Positions 1 through 7,817 of a DNA stretch of 38,217 bases are shown piece after piece. Below the pieces are notes generated by a model. The model saw only the letters and a program-made list of their open reading frames with translations. It made no database searches and had not been told where the DNA came from. The stretch is from the NCBI RefSeq assembly GCF_029870285.1, contig NZ_JACSYA010000043.1, positions 1 through 38,217 on the forward strand, in the 5' to 3' direction. Origin of the DNA: Delftia sp. PS-11 (GTDB taxonomy: Bacteria > Pseudomonadota > Gammaproteobacteria > Burkholderiales > Burkholderiaceae_C). Numbering within the stretch: position 1 is the stretch's first letter; each line of letters starts with the position of its first letter. The position numbers and the translations under genes are program-made.

Positions 1-5
1 CTAAG

Positions 6-1262
6 ATGCTTCGCATGAGCACTTCCGACCTGCAGATCAGCACCCACCTCATCCACCACCCCTACCAGCCTCCCGAGGGCTTCGTTGCGCCCCAGCCGCC
101 CGTGCACAAGGCCTCGACGGTGATCTTCGAGAACGTGACGGCCATGCGCCAGCGCCAGTGGCTGGACAAGAGCAGCTACACCTACGGCCTGCATGGCACG
201 CCGACGACCTTCGTGCTCGAAGAGCGTCTGTGCGCCCTGGAAGGCGGGCTGCAGTGCCTGCTGGTGCCCAGCGGCCTGGCCGCCATTGCCACGGCCTCGC
301 TGGCGCTGCTGCGCACAGGCGATGAAATGCTGCTGCCCGACAATGCCTACGGCCCCAACAAGACCCTGTCCGAGGGCGAATTGGCCCATTTCGGCGTGCG
401 CCACCAGTGCTATGACGCCATGGACATCGCCGACCTCGAATCCCGGATCACGGACAAGACCCGCCTGGTCTGGCTGGAGGCGCCGGGCTCGGTGAGCATG
501 GAGTTTCCCGATCTCATCGCCATGGTGCGCCTGTGCCGCGAGCGTGGCATTACCACCGTGCTGGACAATACCTGGGGCGCGGGCCTGGCTTTCAACCCCT
601 TCGATCTGCTGGGCGATGGCTCGCACAGCCTGGGCGTGGATGCCACCGTGCATGCGCTGACCAAATACCCCAGCGGCGGCGGCGACGTGCTCATGGGCAG
701 CATCATCACGCGCCAGCCGGCATTGCACATGCGCATCAAGCTGGCCCACATGCGCCTGGGCCTGGGCGTCAGCGGCAACGATGCCGAGGCGGTGCTGCGC
801 TCCCTGCCCAGCATCGCGCTGCGCTACCATGCGCAGGACCGTGCCGCCCGAGAACTGGCGCAGTGGCTGCAGCAGCAGCCGGATGTGGTGCAGGTTTTGC
901 ACCCTGCGCTGCAGGGCGCGCCCGGACATGACCACTGGAAGGCGCTGTGCGGCGCTGCAGCCGGCGGGCAGGGCGTTGCCGCCGGCCTGTTCAGCGTGGT
1001 CATCGACCCACGCCATGGCCAGCAGGCCGTGGACCGCTTTTGCGACAGCCTGCGCCTGTTCAAGATCGGCTACAGCTGGGGCGGCCCCATCAGCCTGGTG
1101 GTCCCCTATGACCTGCCGTCCATGCGCAGCCGTGCGACGCCGCAGCTGCGCAGCGGCACCGTGGTGCGTTTCGCCATCGGGCTGGAGGCCGTCGAGGACC
1201 TGCGCGCTGACCTGCAGCAGGCACTGGCCGCAGCCTTCGGCCAGCCAGACGCAACGGCCTGA
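6..1262 (+). CDS. metC: Cystathionine beta-lyase (PLP-dependent, Cys/Met metabolism)
   Basis: A 418-residue member of the Cys/Met-metabolism PLP enzyme family (fold type I), predicted to split cystathionine into homocysteine, pyruvate and ammonia in the cytoplasm. Seen in the protein: the phosphate-binding PSGLAAI at residues 88-94, the cofactor-ring aspartate in LDNTW (D187) and the Schiff-base lysine in ALTKYPSGGG (K220). The length is normal for the family. The start is uncertain: ATG at 6 has no clear ribosome-binding site, another in-frame ATG lies at 15, and no stop codon is visible before the window edge, so the real start could lie outside. It is followed by the 15-bp tandem repeat and a DUF2189 gene on the same strand. 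A cystathionine gamma-lyase or gamma-synthase is an alternative from fold alone, but the beta-lyase call fits the LDNTW and ALTKYPSGG context best. Confidence 0.85.
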   Translation: MLRMSTSDLQISTHLIHHPYQPPEGFVAPQPPVHKASTVIFENVTAMRQRQWLDKSSYTYGLHGTPTTFVLEERLCALEGGLQCLLVPSGLAAIATASLALLRTGDEMLLPDNAYGPNKTLSEGELAHFGVRHQCYDAMDIADLESRITDKTRLVWLEAPGSVSMEFPDLIAMVRLCRERGITTVLDNTWGAGLAFNPFDLLGDGSHSLGVDATVHALTKYPSGGGDVLMGSIITRQPALHMRIKLAHMRLGLGVSGNDAEAVLRSLPSIALRYHAQDRAARELAQWLQQQPDVVQVLHPALQGAPGHDHWKALCGAAAGGQGVAAGLFSVVIDPRHGQQAVDRFCDSLRLFKIGYSWGGPISLVVPYDLPSMRSRATPQLRSGTVVRFAIGLEAVEDLRADLQQALAAAFGQPDATA

Positions 1263-1274
1263 GAGGGCGCGGGC

Positions 1275-1344
1275 AGGCATGTCCCGGACGGGCATGTCCC
1301 AGACGGGCATGTCCCAGACGGGCATGTCCCGGACAGGCATGTCC
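1275..1344. repeat. 15-bp tandem repeat (minisatellite), five copies
   Basis: The 9-mer GGCATGTCC starts at 1276, 1291, 1306, 1321 and 1336, an exact 15-bp period. The unit is GGCATGTCCCRGACG, with R alternating G and A. The array begins 13 bases after the stop codon of the beta-lyase gene, in noncoding DNA. Each unit contains a near-palindrome (GGGCATGTCCC). It could be a replication-slippage minisatellite, a multi-copy protein-binding site or part of an mRNA 3' end. The spacer and unit sizes do not fit CRISPR. Confidence 0.9.
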
Positions 1345-1441
1345 TCGCCTGCGCCTTGGTAGTTTCCGCCATGGCCGGGACGGCCATGCTGCGCTAACTT
1401 GCATGCCAAGGCGTGTCCGCGCGCCTCAAGGAGGTCCAGGC

Positions 1442-2245
1442 ATGCAGGCATCCCCCGCTTCCGACAAGGCTCCAGAAGATACCAGCGGCGCACTGCAGGT
1501 GTGCGTGCTGCGCATGGCAGATCCCTGGCGCTGGCTGGCCCTGGGCTGGCGCGACCTGCGCCGCGCCCCGGGGATTGCGCTGTTCTACGGCGCCTGCTTC
1601 TGGGTCATGGCCCTGCTCGTCGGCTGGGTTTTCCGAGCCAGCCCCGAATACAGCATGGCCATGGCCAGTGGCTGCCTGCTGGCCGGCCCGTTCCTGGCCA
1701 TGGGCCTGTATGACACCAGCCGCCGGCTGGAGCGCGGCGAACCTGCCGATCTGGGCAGTTCGCTGACCTGCTGGGATACGCAAATGGGCGCCATGGGCAT
1801 GCTGGTCATGGTGCTGCTGGTGCTGGAGATGCTCTGGGCGCGCGCCTCCATGGTGGTGTTCGCCGTGTTCTTCGAAACCGGCATGCCGACGACGGCGGGC
1901 GTGATCCAGGCCGTGCTGCACCGCGAAAACTGGGAGTTCCTGGCGGTTTATCTGCTGGTCGGTGGTGTTTTTGCCGCCCTGGTGTTTTCCAGCATGGTCG
2001 TGGCATTGCCGGCCATGCTCGACCGAGGCAGCGATGCGCTGACGGCCTGTATTGCCAGCATGCGTGTAGTGGGCATGAACTTCGCTGTCATGCTGCAATG
2101 GGCCGCCATCATCACCTCGCTCGTGGCTGTGTCGCTGTGGTGGTGGGGGGCGGGCCTGCTGCTGGCGGGCCCCTTGCTGGGGTGCGCCAGCTGGCATGCC
2201 TACCGCAGCAGCATTGCCGGGCGCCAGCCAGCGCCGCCAGCCTGA
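1442..2245 (+). CDS. DUF2189 family integral membrane protein
   Basis: A 267-residue protein with about six hydrophobic segments, beginning near residue 30 (around WRWLALGWRDLRR) and ending in a Trp-rich helix. The ending PLLGCASWHAYR and the preceding RGSDALTACIASMRVV are hallmarks of the DUF2189 family of inner-membrane proteins, whose function is unknown. The start at 1442 is chosen because AAGGAGGT lies at 1428-1435, six bases upstream; the frame stays open another 13 codons upstream without a comparable ribosome-binding site. In this family the conserved tail normally follows the last helix, as here. No partner gene suggests a role. Homologues often sit near respiratory genes, which is not the case here. 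Confidence 0.8.
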   Translation: MQASPASDKAPEDTSGALQVCVLRMADPWRWLALGWRDLRRAPGIALFYGACFWVMALLVGWVFRASPEYSMAMASGCLLAGPFLAMGLYDTSRRLERGEPADLGSSLTCWDTQMGAMGMLVMVLLVLEMLWARASMVVFAVFFETGMPTTAGVIQAVLHRENWEFLAVYLLVGGVFAALVFSSMVVALPAMLDRGSDALTACIASMRVVGMNFAVMLQWAAIITSLVAVSLWWWGAGLLLAGPLLGCASWHAYRSSIAGRQPAPPA

Positions 2246-2318
2246 TTCTGGCGCTGTTTTGCGGGTGGCGTTTCTCTTGCGGCTACAGTGGGGCTTGCAA
2301 CAACAGAGGAGGTCACCT

Positions 2319-2534
2319 GTGGCGACACCAAACTACGCCTATGAAAAGCGCCAGCGCGAACTGGCCAAGAAGCAGAAAAAGCTCGAGAAGGAAAAGGCCA
2401 AGGCCGAACGCAAGAACGATTCCGACCATGACCCGGCCGACGGTTCTGGCTCCGATTCGGCGCTGGACAGTGCGGACAGCTCCGACGGCGGCGGCAGCAG
2501 CAGCAGCGGCGATGGAGGTGGCAGCAGCGACTGA
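2319..2534 (+). CDS. Small Lys/Glu-rich then Ser/Gly/Asp-rich hypothetical protein
   Basis: A 71-residue protein starting at GTG 2319, chosen because AGAGGAGGT lies at 2305-2313 at ideal spacing. Residues 8-33 are a continuous charged helix (KRQRELAKKQKKLEKEKAK), probably coiled coil or nucleic-acid binding. From about residue 36 it turns into an acidic, disordered Asp/Ser/Gly tail that ends the protein. There is no signal peptide or membrane segment. I do not recognise a named family; short proteins beginning with a similar NYAYEKRQRELAKK stretch occur in related bacteria as hypotheticals (recollection, not checked). It converges on tesA, 23 bases away. The strong ribosome-binding site makes it likely to be real despite its low complexity. 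Confidence 0.7.
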   Translation: MATPNYAYEKRQRELAKKQKKLEKEKAKAERKNDSDHDPADGSGSDSALDSADSSDGGGSSSSGDGGGSSD

Positions 2535-2546
2535 GCCTGCCTGCGC

Positions 2547-2567
2547 GCTGCCCGCCCTCAGGGCAGC
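2547..2567. terminator. Hairpin between convergent genes (weak terminator candidate)
   Basis: Arms GCTGCCC (2547-2553) and GGGCAGC (2561-2567) enclose a 7-base loop that contains the tesA stop codon on the minus strand. There is no T-run, so intrinsic termination is doubtful. Confidence 0.35.
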
Positions 2568-3220
2568 AGCTTGCTGAGCTGCAGCCAGACGTTGTCCAGC
2601 ATGCGCGGCTGGGCCTGGGCGTTGGGGTGGATGCGGTCGGCCTGGAACCATTGGGCCGCATCTGCCGCATCCCCGATGCCGGCCAGCAGGAAGGGCACCA
2701 GCGCCACTTTCTGTGCCTGCGCCACTGTGGAGAACATCTGCTCGAACTGGCGCGTGTAGCTGCTGCCGTAGTTGGGCGGCACCTGCATGCCGACCAGCAA
2801 AACCCGGGCGCCTGCCTGCCGTGCTGCCTGGACCATGGCATCCAGATTGGCCTGCGTGCTCTGCAGTGGCAGGCCGCGCAGCGCATCGTTGCCGCCCAGC
2901 TCGATCACCACGACCGATGGCTTGTGCAGATCCAGCAAGGCTGGCAGGCGCGAGCGTCCGCCCGAGGTGGTCTCTCCGCTGACGCTGGCATTGACCAGCG
3001 TCACATGCTTCTTTTGCGCCTGCAGGCGCTGCTGCAGCAGCGATACCCAGCCTGTGCCGCGTGCCAGTCCGTACTCGGCGCTCAGGGAATCTCCCAGCAC
3101 CAGCAGCGGTCCCGTGGCCGCCTGAACTGCTGCAGGCAGCCATGCACCCAGCAGGCCGAAGGCCAAGCCGGCCGATATAAAGTGGCGGCGTCGGCGCATT
3201 GCGCGCAGCTTGTCTTGCAT
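2558..3220 (-). CDS. tesA: Arylesterase / TesA-type GDSL lysophospholipase, exported
   Basis: A 220-residue SGNH hydrolase, predicted to cleave acyl esters and thioesters in the periplasm. The catalytic blocks are all present: GDSLS with nucleophile S45, GETTSGG with oxyanion-hole G82, GGND with N111 and DRIH with D195 and H198. A signal peptide is visible: an Arg-rich N-terminus, a hydrophobic core at about residues 15-30 and likely cleavage after AVQA (about residue 34). The start at 3220 gives a sensible signal peptide; a start at 3238 is possible but would overlap the start of the divergent gene. The ABC ATPase gene starts only 16 bases away on the other strand. The same divergent tesA/ybbA order is known in E. 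coli, which supports both names. Confidence 0.88.
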   Translation of the reverse strand: MQDKLRAMRRRRHFISAGLAFGLLGAWLPAAVQAATGPLLVLGDSLSAEYGLARGTGWVSLLQQRLQAQKKHVTLVNASVSGETTSGGRSRLPALLDLHKPSVVVIELGGNDALRGLPLQSTQANLDAMVQAARQAGARVLLVGMQVPPNYGSSYTRQFEQMFSTVAQAQKVALVPFLLAGIGDAADAAQWFQADRIHPNAQAQPRMLDNVWLQLSKLLP

Positions 3221-3236
3221 TGTTTTCCCATCCTCC

Positions 3237-3947
3237 ATGTCACAAAGCACTGCCCAGCCCCTGATCGAAGTCGAGCATGTCTTCAAGTCGGTCAGCGATT
3301 CGACCGGAACACTGGATATTTTGCGGGATATCGATCTTCGCTTTGCGGCGAGGGAGACCGTGGCCATCGTCGGCGCATCGGGCTCCGGGAAAAGCACGCT
3401 GCTCTCCATCCTGGCCGGGCTGGACACCCCCACGCGCGGCACAGTGCGGCTGCAGGGGCAGGATTTGTTTGCGCTGGGCGAGGATGCGCGTGCCGCCGTG
3501 CGCGCCCAGAAGCTGGGGTTCGTGTTCCAGAGCTTTCAGCTGCTGGGCAATCTGACGGCGCTGGAGAATGTGATGCTGCCGCTGGAGCTGGCCGGCAGCC
3601 GCGATGCGCGCCGGCGTGCGTCACAGATGCTGGAGCGCGTGGGCCTGGGCCAGCGGCTGGGCCACTACCCCAAGCTGCTGTCCGGCGGCGAGCAGCAGCG
3701 CGTGGCCCTGGCGCGGGCCTTCGTGGTCGAGCCTGCCGTGCTGCTGGCCGATGAGCCCACGGGCAGTCTGGACTTCGCCACCGGCGAGACCATCATGGAG
3801 CTGATGTTCGCCCTCAACCGCGAGCGCGGCACCACCTTGGTCATGGTCACGCACGACCGCTCCATCGCGGCGCGCTGCGAGCGCCGCGTGACCATCGAAG
3901 CCGGGCGCGTGGCCTGCATCGAGCAGGGCCAGGCACTGGCTGCCTGA
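3237..3947 (+). CDS. ybbA: YbbA/LolD-type ABC transporter ATP-binding protein
   Basis: A 236-residue ABC ATPase of the MacB/LolD/FtsE type. Walker A is GASGSGKST (46-54), the Q-loop Q is 98, the signature LSGGEQQR starts at 148, Walker B is LLADEPTG (169-176) and the H-loop histidine is 206. All catalytic residues are intact. The start at ATG 3237 gives the usual short leader before the first beta strand. In E. coli the homologous ybbA is followed by the permease gene ybbP. Here no permease follows: the next gene is on the opposite strand and stops 3 bases away. The protein must therefore work with a permease encoded elsewhere, or alone. LolD proper is less likely because lolC/E are absent and tesA is the neighbour. 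Confidence 0.85.
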   Translation: MSQSTAQPLIEVEHVFKSVSDSTGTLDILRDIDLRFAARETVAIVGASGSGKSTLLSILAGLDTPTRGTVRLQGQDLFALGEDARAAVRAQKLGFVFQSFQLLGNLTALENVMLPLELAGSRDARRRASQMLERVGLGQRLGHYPKLLSGGEQQRVALARAFVVEPAVLLADEPTGSLDFATGETIMELMFALNRERGTTLVMVTHDRSIAARCERRVTIEAGRVACIEQGQALAA

Positions 3948-3956
3948 GCTTCAGGC
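3942..3956. terminator. Short palindrome carrying both stop codons of convergent genes
   Basis: GCCTGA (3942-3947), a 3-base loop and TCAGGC (3951-3956). The stop codons of the ybbA-like gene and the sstT-like gene each lie inside one arm. The stem is only 6 bp and has no T-run, so any termination would be weak. Confidence 0.3.
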
Positions 3957-5168
3957 TTGCGCGCGGCGCTTGGCCGCTTCGCAGGCTGCTGCGGTGAACA
4001 GCACATCGGTCGAGGAGTTCAGCGCCGTCTCGGCCGAGTCCTGGATGACGCCGATCACAAAGCCCACGCCCACCACCTGCATGGCCACGTCGTTGGAGAT
4101 GCCGAACAGGCTGCAGGCCAGGGGAATGAGCAGCAGCGATCCACCGGCCACGCCCGAGGCGCCGCAGGCGCAGACGGCTGACACCACGCACAGCAGGAAA
4201 GCCGTGGGCAGGTCCACCGCGATGCCCAGCGTATGGGCAGCGGCCAGCGCCAGTACGCTGATGGTGATGGCTGCCCCCTCCATGTTGATGGTGGCGCCCA
4301 GCGGGATGGACACGCTGTAGGTATCCTCATCCAGGCCCAGGCGCTTGGCCAATGCCAGGTTGACGGGAATGTTGGCCGCCGAGCTGCGCGTGAAGAAGGC
4401 CGTCACCGCGCTTTCGCGCAGGCAGGTGAGCACCAGCGGATAGGGGTTGCGGCGGGTTTGCGTCCAGACGATCAGCGGGTTGACGATCAGTGCCACGGCC
4501 AGCATGCAGCCCACCAGAACGGCCAGCAACTGGGCGTAGTCGAGCAGCTTTTCCAGTCCCGATTGAGCGAAAGTGCCTGCCACCAGGCCAAAGATCCCCA
4601 GCGGCGCCAGCCGTATCACGGCCTGGATCACAGCGGTGATCCCCTGGCCCAGGTCCTGCATCAGCCCGCGCGTTGCTGGCGACGCATGGCGCAGCGCCAT
4701 GCCCATGGCCACGGCCCAGACCAGGATACCGATGTAGTTGGCCTGAAGCAGCGCATGGACAGGGTTGTCGAAGGCGCTTTGCAGCAGGCTGAGCATCACT
4801 TCGCTGATGCGGCCAGGCGCCGCCTGTGACTGGACGGCGTCCTTGAGCTGCAGCGTCGAGGGAAACAGCATGCTGGCCAGCACGCCGACGATGGCCGCGC
4901 TCAGCGTGCCCAGCAGGTACAGCCACAGCACGGGGCGTATCAGCGTGGCGCGGCCGGGCTGGTGGTTGCAGGTGGCCGCGGTCACCAGCAGCAGCACCAG
5001 CACCGGCGCCACGGCCTTGAGTGCCGAGATGAACAAAGTGCCCAGCAGGGACACGGAGTGGGCAGCATCGGGCCACAGCCAGGCCAGAAGGCCGCCGGCG
5101 ATGAGTCCGGCAGTGATCTGCGCCACGAGGCTGCCGCGGAAAATCCAATCGATCAGGGCTTGGGGCAT
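3951..5168 (-). CDS. sstT: Serine/threonine:sodium symporter, DAACS family
   Basis: A 405-residue inner-membrane transporter of the dicarboxylate/amino acid:cation symporter family, predicted to take up serine and threonine with Na+. Family landmarks in order: [15 protein letters not shown] at the N-terminus; the re-entrant loop [17 protein letters not shown]; the Na+-binding helix [12 protein letters not shown]; the second hairpin [15 protein letters not shown]; and [17 protein letters not shown] near the end. The start at 5168 ([14 protein letters not shown]) is chosen to match the usual SstT N-terminus; an upstream in-frame start at 5231 would add 21 residues unlike the family. No clear ribosome-binding site precedes either start. 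The gene ends convergently 3 bases from the ybbA-like gene and is divergent from rlmB. Confidence 0.87.
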   Translation of the reverse strand: MPQALIDWIFRGSLVAQITAGLIAGGLLAWLWPDAAHSVSLLGTLFISALKAVAPVLVLLLVTAATCNHQPGRATLIRPVLWLYLLGTLSAAIVGVLASMLFPSTLQLKDAVQSQAAPGRISEVMLSLLQSAFDNPVHALLQANYIGILVWAVAMGMALRHASPATRGLMQDLGQGITAVIQAVIRLAPLGIFGLVAGTFAQSGLEKLLDYAQLLAVLVGCMLAVALIVNPLIVWTQTRRNPYPLVLTCLRESAVTAFFTRSSAANIPVNLALAKRLGLDEDTYSVSIPLGATINMEGAAITISVLALAAAHTLGIAVDLPTAFLLCVVSAVCACGASGVAGGSLLLIPLACSLFGISNDVAMQVVGVGFVIGVIQDSAETALNSSTDVLFTAAACEAAKRRAQA

Positions 5169-5352
5169 GTCGGAGGGAGAAGGAGCGAGGTCAATGCAAA
5201 AACGAAACGGCATGCCCATCAACAGGTGCATGCCGCGCGGTGTGAGAAAAATGGCCGCTCCTGCGAGTCCGGGCAGCGGCCGGGGCGCGCAGTGTAGCGG
5301 CTACGCAATAACCACATGCCAGCGTCTGCCCCTGCGTGGCATGGCGGCCTGT

Positions 5353-5383
5353 TTGCAGAGCCTGGCCGAATTGGCGGGATAAT
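5353..5383 (+). promoter_or_regulatory. Candidate promoter of rlmB, giving a leaderless mRNA
   Basis: TTGCAG (5353-5358) and GATAAT (5378-5383) resemble sigma-70 elements with a longish 19-base spacer. The first base after a normal 6-base discriminator is the A of the rlmB ATG at 5390. No Shine-Dalgarno sequence precedes that ATG, so the transcript may start at the start codon. Confidence 0.4.
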
Positions 5384-5389
5384 TGCCCC

Positions 5390-6148
5390 ATGTCGTCCCC
5401 CAAAGTTCTCTTCGGCTTCCACGCCGTCGGCGTGCGCATGAAGACCGCGCCCCAGTCCATCATCGAGGTTTACTACGAGGCCACGCGCCGGGATGCGCGC
5501 ATGCGCCAGTTCCTCGAGCGCGCCAGGGAGGCCGGTGTGCGCCTGATCGAGGCCGACAGCCTGCGCATTGCCAAGCTGGCCGGCAGCCACGGCCATCAGG
5601 GCGTGGCCGCCCGTGTCGAGCCCGTGGCCCAGGTGCATTCGCTCGATGAACTGCTGGAGCAACTGGAGGCCGATGGCATCGCCAATCCGCTGCTGCTGGT
5701 GCTCGACGGGGTGACTGACCCGCACAACCTGGGCGCCTGCCTGCGCGTGGCCGACGGCGCCGGCGCCCATGCGGTGATCGCGCCCAAAGACCATGCCGTA
5801 GGCATCAATGCCACCGTGGCCAAGGTGGCCAGCGGCGCGGCCGAGACCGTGCCTTATTTCATGGTCACCAATCTGGCGCGCACGCTCAATGAGCTCAAGG
5901 AGCGCAATATCTGGATCATCGGCACCAGCGACGACGCGCCCAAGACTCTGTACCAGGTCGATCTCAAAGGCCCCACGGCCCTGGTGCTGGGTGCCGAGGG
6001 CGACGGCATGCGCCAGCTCACCCGCAAGACCTGCGACGAGCTGATCGGCATCCCGATGATGGGCGCGGTCTCCAGCCTCAATGTGTCCGTGGCCAGCGGC
6101 GTGTGCCTGTACGAGGCGCTGCGGCAAAGGACAGGCGCCCAGGCCTGA
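5390..6148 (+). CDS. rlmB: 23S rRNA (guanosine-2'-O-)-methyltransferase RlmB
   Basis: A 252-residue SpoU-family (SPOUT) methyltransferase, predicted to 2'-O-methylate a guanosine in domain V of 23S rRNA (G2251 in E. coli). An N-terminal substrate-binding domain occupies roughly residues 1-80 (VLFGFHAVGVRMK, then KLAGSHGHQG). The catalytic domain has motif 1 NLGACLRVADG, motif 2 LVLGAEGDGMRQL and motif 3 MMGAVSSLNVSVASG, which form the knotted SAM site. The length is normal. The start at 5390 matches the family N-terminus (short, followed by FGFHAV). No ribosome-binding site is visible and a -10-like GATAAT ends six bases upstream, which suggests leaderless translation. It is divergent from sstT and followed by a 128-bp inverted-repeat element. 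Confidence 0.92.
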   Translation: MSSPKVLFGFHAVGVRMKTAPQSIIEVYYEATRRDARMRQFLERAREAGVRLIEADSLRIAKLAGSHGHQGVAARVEPVAQVHSLDELLEQLEADGIANPLLLVLDGVTDPHNLGACLRVADGAGAHAVIAPKDHAVGINATVAKVASGAAETVPYFMVTNLARTLNELKERNIWIIGTSDDAPKTLYQVDLKGPTALVLGAEGDGMRQLTRKTCDELIGIPMMGAVSSLNVSVASGVCLYEALRQRTGAQA

Positions 6149-6168
6149 GGAAAGTCAGCCACGGCCCC

Positions 6169-6296
6169 TTAGAACCGCTAACACAACCCTTGATACGTCG
6201 TTGCTTCGCCTTGTCGTACCGTTTGTACTGCCTGCGGCTTCGCGCCTCGTCTCAACCGCAAATCTTCGATTTGCTGGGTCGTGTTAGCGGTTCTTA
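6169..6296. mobile_element. MITE-like element with terminal inverted repeats and TTA flanks
   Basis: GAACCGCTAACAC (6172-6184) and its exact complement GTGTTAGCGGTTC (6281-6293) form terminal inverted repeats. Pairing continues inward through ACCC/GGGT after one mismatch. Both ends are flanked by TTA (6169-6171 and 6294-6296), which could be a 3-bp target duplication. The interior (about 96 bases) encodes nothing plausible. It contains a perfect hairpin GCAAATC-TTC-GATTTGC (6258-6274) and several TTCG motifs. It sits between the convergent rlmB and chromate transporter genes. It may be a miniature transposable element or a large stem-loop acting as a bidirectional terminator. No transposase is present. 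Confidence 0.5.
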
Positions 6297-6377
6297 TTGG
6301 CGCGCAAGCTGTAGGCACGACCGCAGGTAGCTTCAGCCAGTGCTTTGAGCGTGTCGCAGTGGCGGCATCTGGTGCGC

Positions 6378-6983
6378 TCAGATCCAGCCCAGAGCCCCCA
6401 GCAGCGCGCCCGCGCCCAGCAGCCACAGCAGGTGAATGCGCGTGCGCCAGACCAGCAGGGCACAGGCCAGGGTCAGCAGCCACAGCCGCCAGTCCTGGGC
6501 GGGGCGTCCGCTGGCGCTGCCCAGCAGCCAGCCTGTGGCCAGCAGCAGGCCGATCACCAGTGGCGCCATGCCCTGTTTGAAGGCCCGTACCCCGCGGCGG
6601 TCCTTGTTGCGCTGCCCCCAGCGGGATGCCTGCCATGCCAGCAGGGAGCTGGGCAGCAGCACACCGACCATGCACACGGTCACGCCCAGCGCGCCCAGCG
6701 CCCAGGCGGCGGGGCCCACGCCGCCGCCAGCGTTGAGCCCCAGGTTCCAGCCCAGCAGGGCGATGAACAGCACATTGGGGCCAGGCGCAGCCTGGGCAAT
6801 CGCAATGGAGCTGCTGAACTGCGTCTCGCTGAGCCAGCCCTGGCCATCTACCAGAAAGCGGTGCATGTCGGGCGCCGTGGCAATGGCGCCCCCCACGGCC
6901 ATGAGCGAGAGCGACATGAAATACAGCAGCAGGTGCAGCCAGTCCGAGGGCTGCAGGTGCAGGGCAATTTGTGGTGCGGTCAT
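6378..6983 (-). CDS. Chromate transporter, short-chain ChrA half (second gene)
   Basis: A 201-residue membrane protein with one CHR domain. It carries the family motif AQAAPGPNVLFIALLGW, a glycine-rich first helix (LMAVGGAIATAP) and about five to six hydrophobic segments. Single-domain CHR proteins normally work as a pair of products from adjacent genes, together equivalent to one full-length ChrA, and export chromate (or transport sulfate-like anions). The start at 6983 overlaps the stop of the upstream half by four bases (ATGA, 6980-6983), so the two are translationally coupled. The start is unambiguous from the family N-terminus. Substrate specificity cannot be read from sequence; chromate resistance is inferred from the family. 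Confidence 0.85.
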   Translation of the reverse strand: MTAPQIALHLQPSDWLHLLLYFMSLSLMAVGGAIATAPDMHRFLVDGQGWLSETQFSSSIAIAQAAPGPNVLFIALLGWNLGLNAGGGVGPAAWALGALGVTVCMVGVLLPSSLLAWQASRWGQRNKDRRGVRAFKQGMAPLVIGLLLATGWLLGSASGRPAQDWRLWLLTLACALLVWRTRIHLLWLLGAGALLGALGWI

Positions 6984-7588
6984 GGCGCGAGCTTTCTCCA
7001 GGTCAGCACGCAGCCGGCGCCGCCGACCACGAGCAACACCCATGCCAGGGGAATGCGCAGCACGGCCATGGCAATGAACGATGCCAGCGCCAGTGCCGCG
7101 CTGCACCAGCGTCCCAGCGGATGGCGGGTCAGCGAGCCCGCCAGTTTCATTCCCATGCCGGCGACCAGGCCTGCAGCCACTGCGCCCATGCCGCGCAGCG
7201 CGCCTGCCACAGCGGGCAGGTCGGAGAACTGCGCATAAGCCACGGTCAGGCACAGCACCAGCAGCATCGGGAAGCACAGCATGCCGCAGACAGCGACCAC
7301 GGCGCCGCGCCAGCCAAAGTAGCGCTCGCCAATGGTGATGGACAGGTTGACCACGTTGGGGCCCGGCATGATCTGTGCCACTGCCCAGTCCTCGATGAAT
7401 TCCTCGTTGGTCAGCCAGCGTTTTTTCTCGACCAGCTCACGCTGGACCACGGCCAGCACGCCGCCAAAGCCTTGCAGCGCCAGCCAGGTGAAAGACCAGA
7501 ACAGATCGCGCAAATTCGCTGGCGCGGCGCGCGGCGGGGCATCGGCAAGGGCTTGTGCTGCGGGGTCCTCAAGGATCGGTGCAGGCAT
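6980..7588 (-). CDS. Chromate transporter, short-chain ChrA half (first gene)
   Basis: A 202-residue membrane protein with one CHR domain: the N-terminal GFGGVLAVVQRELVEKKRW block at about residues 39-58, the AQIMPGPNVVNLSITIG motif around 70-88 and several transmembrane helices after that. It is the upstream half of a two-gene short-chain chromate transporter and overlaps its partner by four bases. The proline-rich N-terminal 25 residues are cytoplasmic and not conserved. No chrB-type regulator is nearby. The 229-base region upstream is shared with the divergent ABC transporter gene. No strong ribosome-binding site is visible, so the start could be slightly different. Confidence 0.85.
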   Translation of the reverse strand: MPAPILEDPAAQALADAPPRAAPANLRDLFWSFTWLALQGFGGVLAVVQRELVEKKRWLTNEEFIEDWAVAQIMPGPNVVNLSITIGERYFGWRGAVVAVCGMLCFPMLLVLCLTVAYAQFSDLPAVAGALRGMGAVAAGLVAGMGMKLAGSLTRHPLGRWCSAALALASFIAMAVLRIPLAWVLLVVGGAGCVLTWRKLAP

Positions 7589-7782
7589 GTTCTGGTGGGG
7601 GTCGGGCCTGCTTCGGTGGTGCCGGTGCCTGCCGGGGGTTGTTGTCGCGATCTGCTCCGTCCGGTACCGGGGCTGGCCGTGCAGATCCTGTTTTCCTGCA
7701 TGTTAATCCGGCCTGAATGCCCTGGCATCCGCGCACCCATCGGCAACAGCGATGGGCCCATGGCGTTCGCAGATGGGTCCGC

Positions 7783-7801
7783 CATGGCTGCAACTGCCAT
7801 G
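7783..7801. promoter_or_regulatory. Inverted repeat in the chromate/ABC divergent region
   Basis: CATGGC (7783-7788) and GCCATG (7796-7801) form a 19-base inverted repeat just upstream of the ribosome-binding site of the ABC transporter gene (AGGAG, 7806-7810). Upstream of it are two related copies of GATGGG (7751 and 7772). This may be an operator or a small 5'-UTR hairpin; the evidence is symmetry only. Confidence 0.25.
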
Positions 7802-7817
7802 CAACAGGAGTAGATTC

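Noticed and set aside
1275..1344. CRISPR-like array
   Set aside because: The repeats are directly contiguous at 15 bp without spacers, and no cas genes are present.
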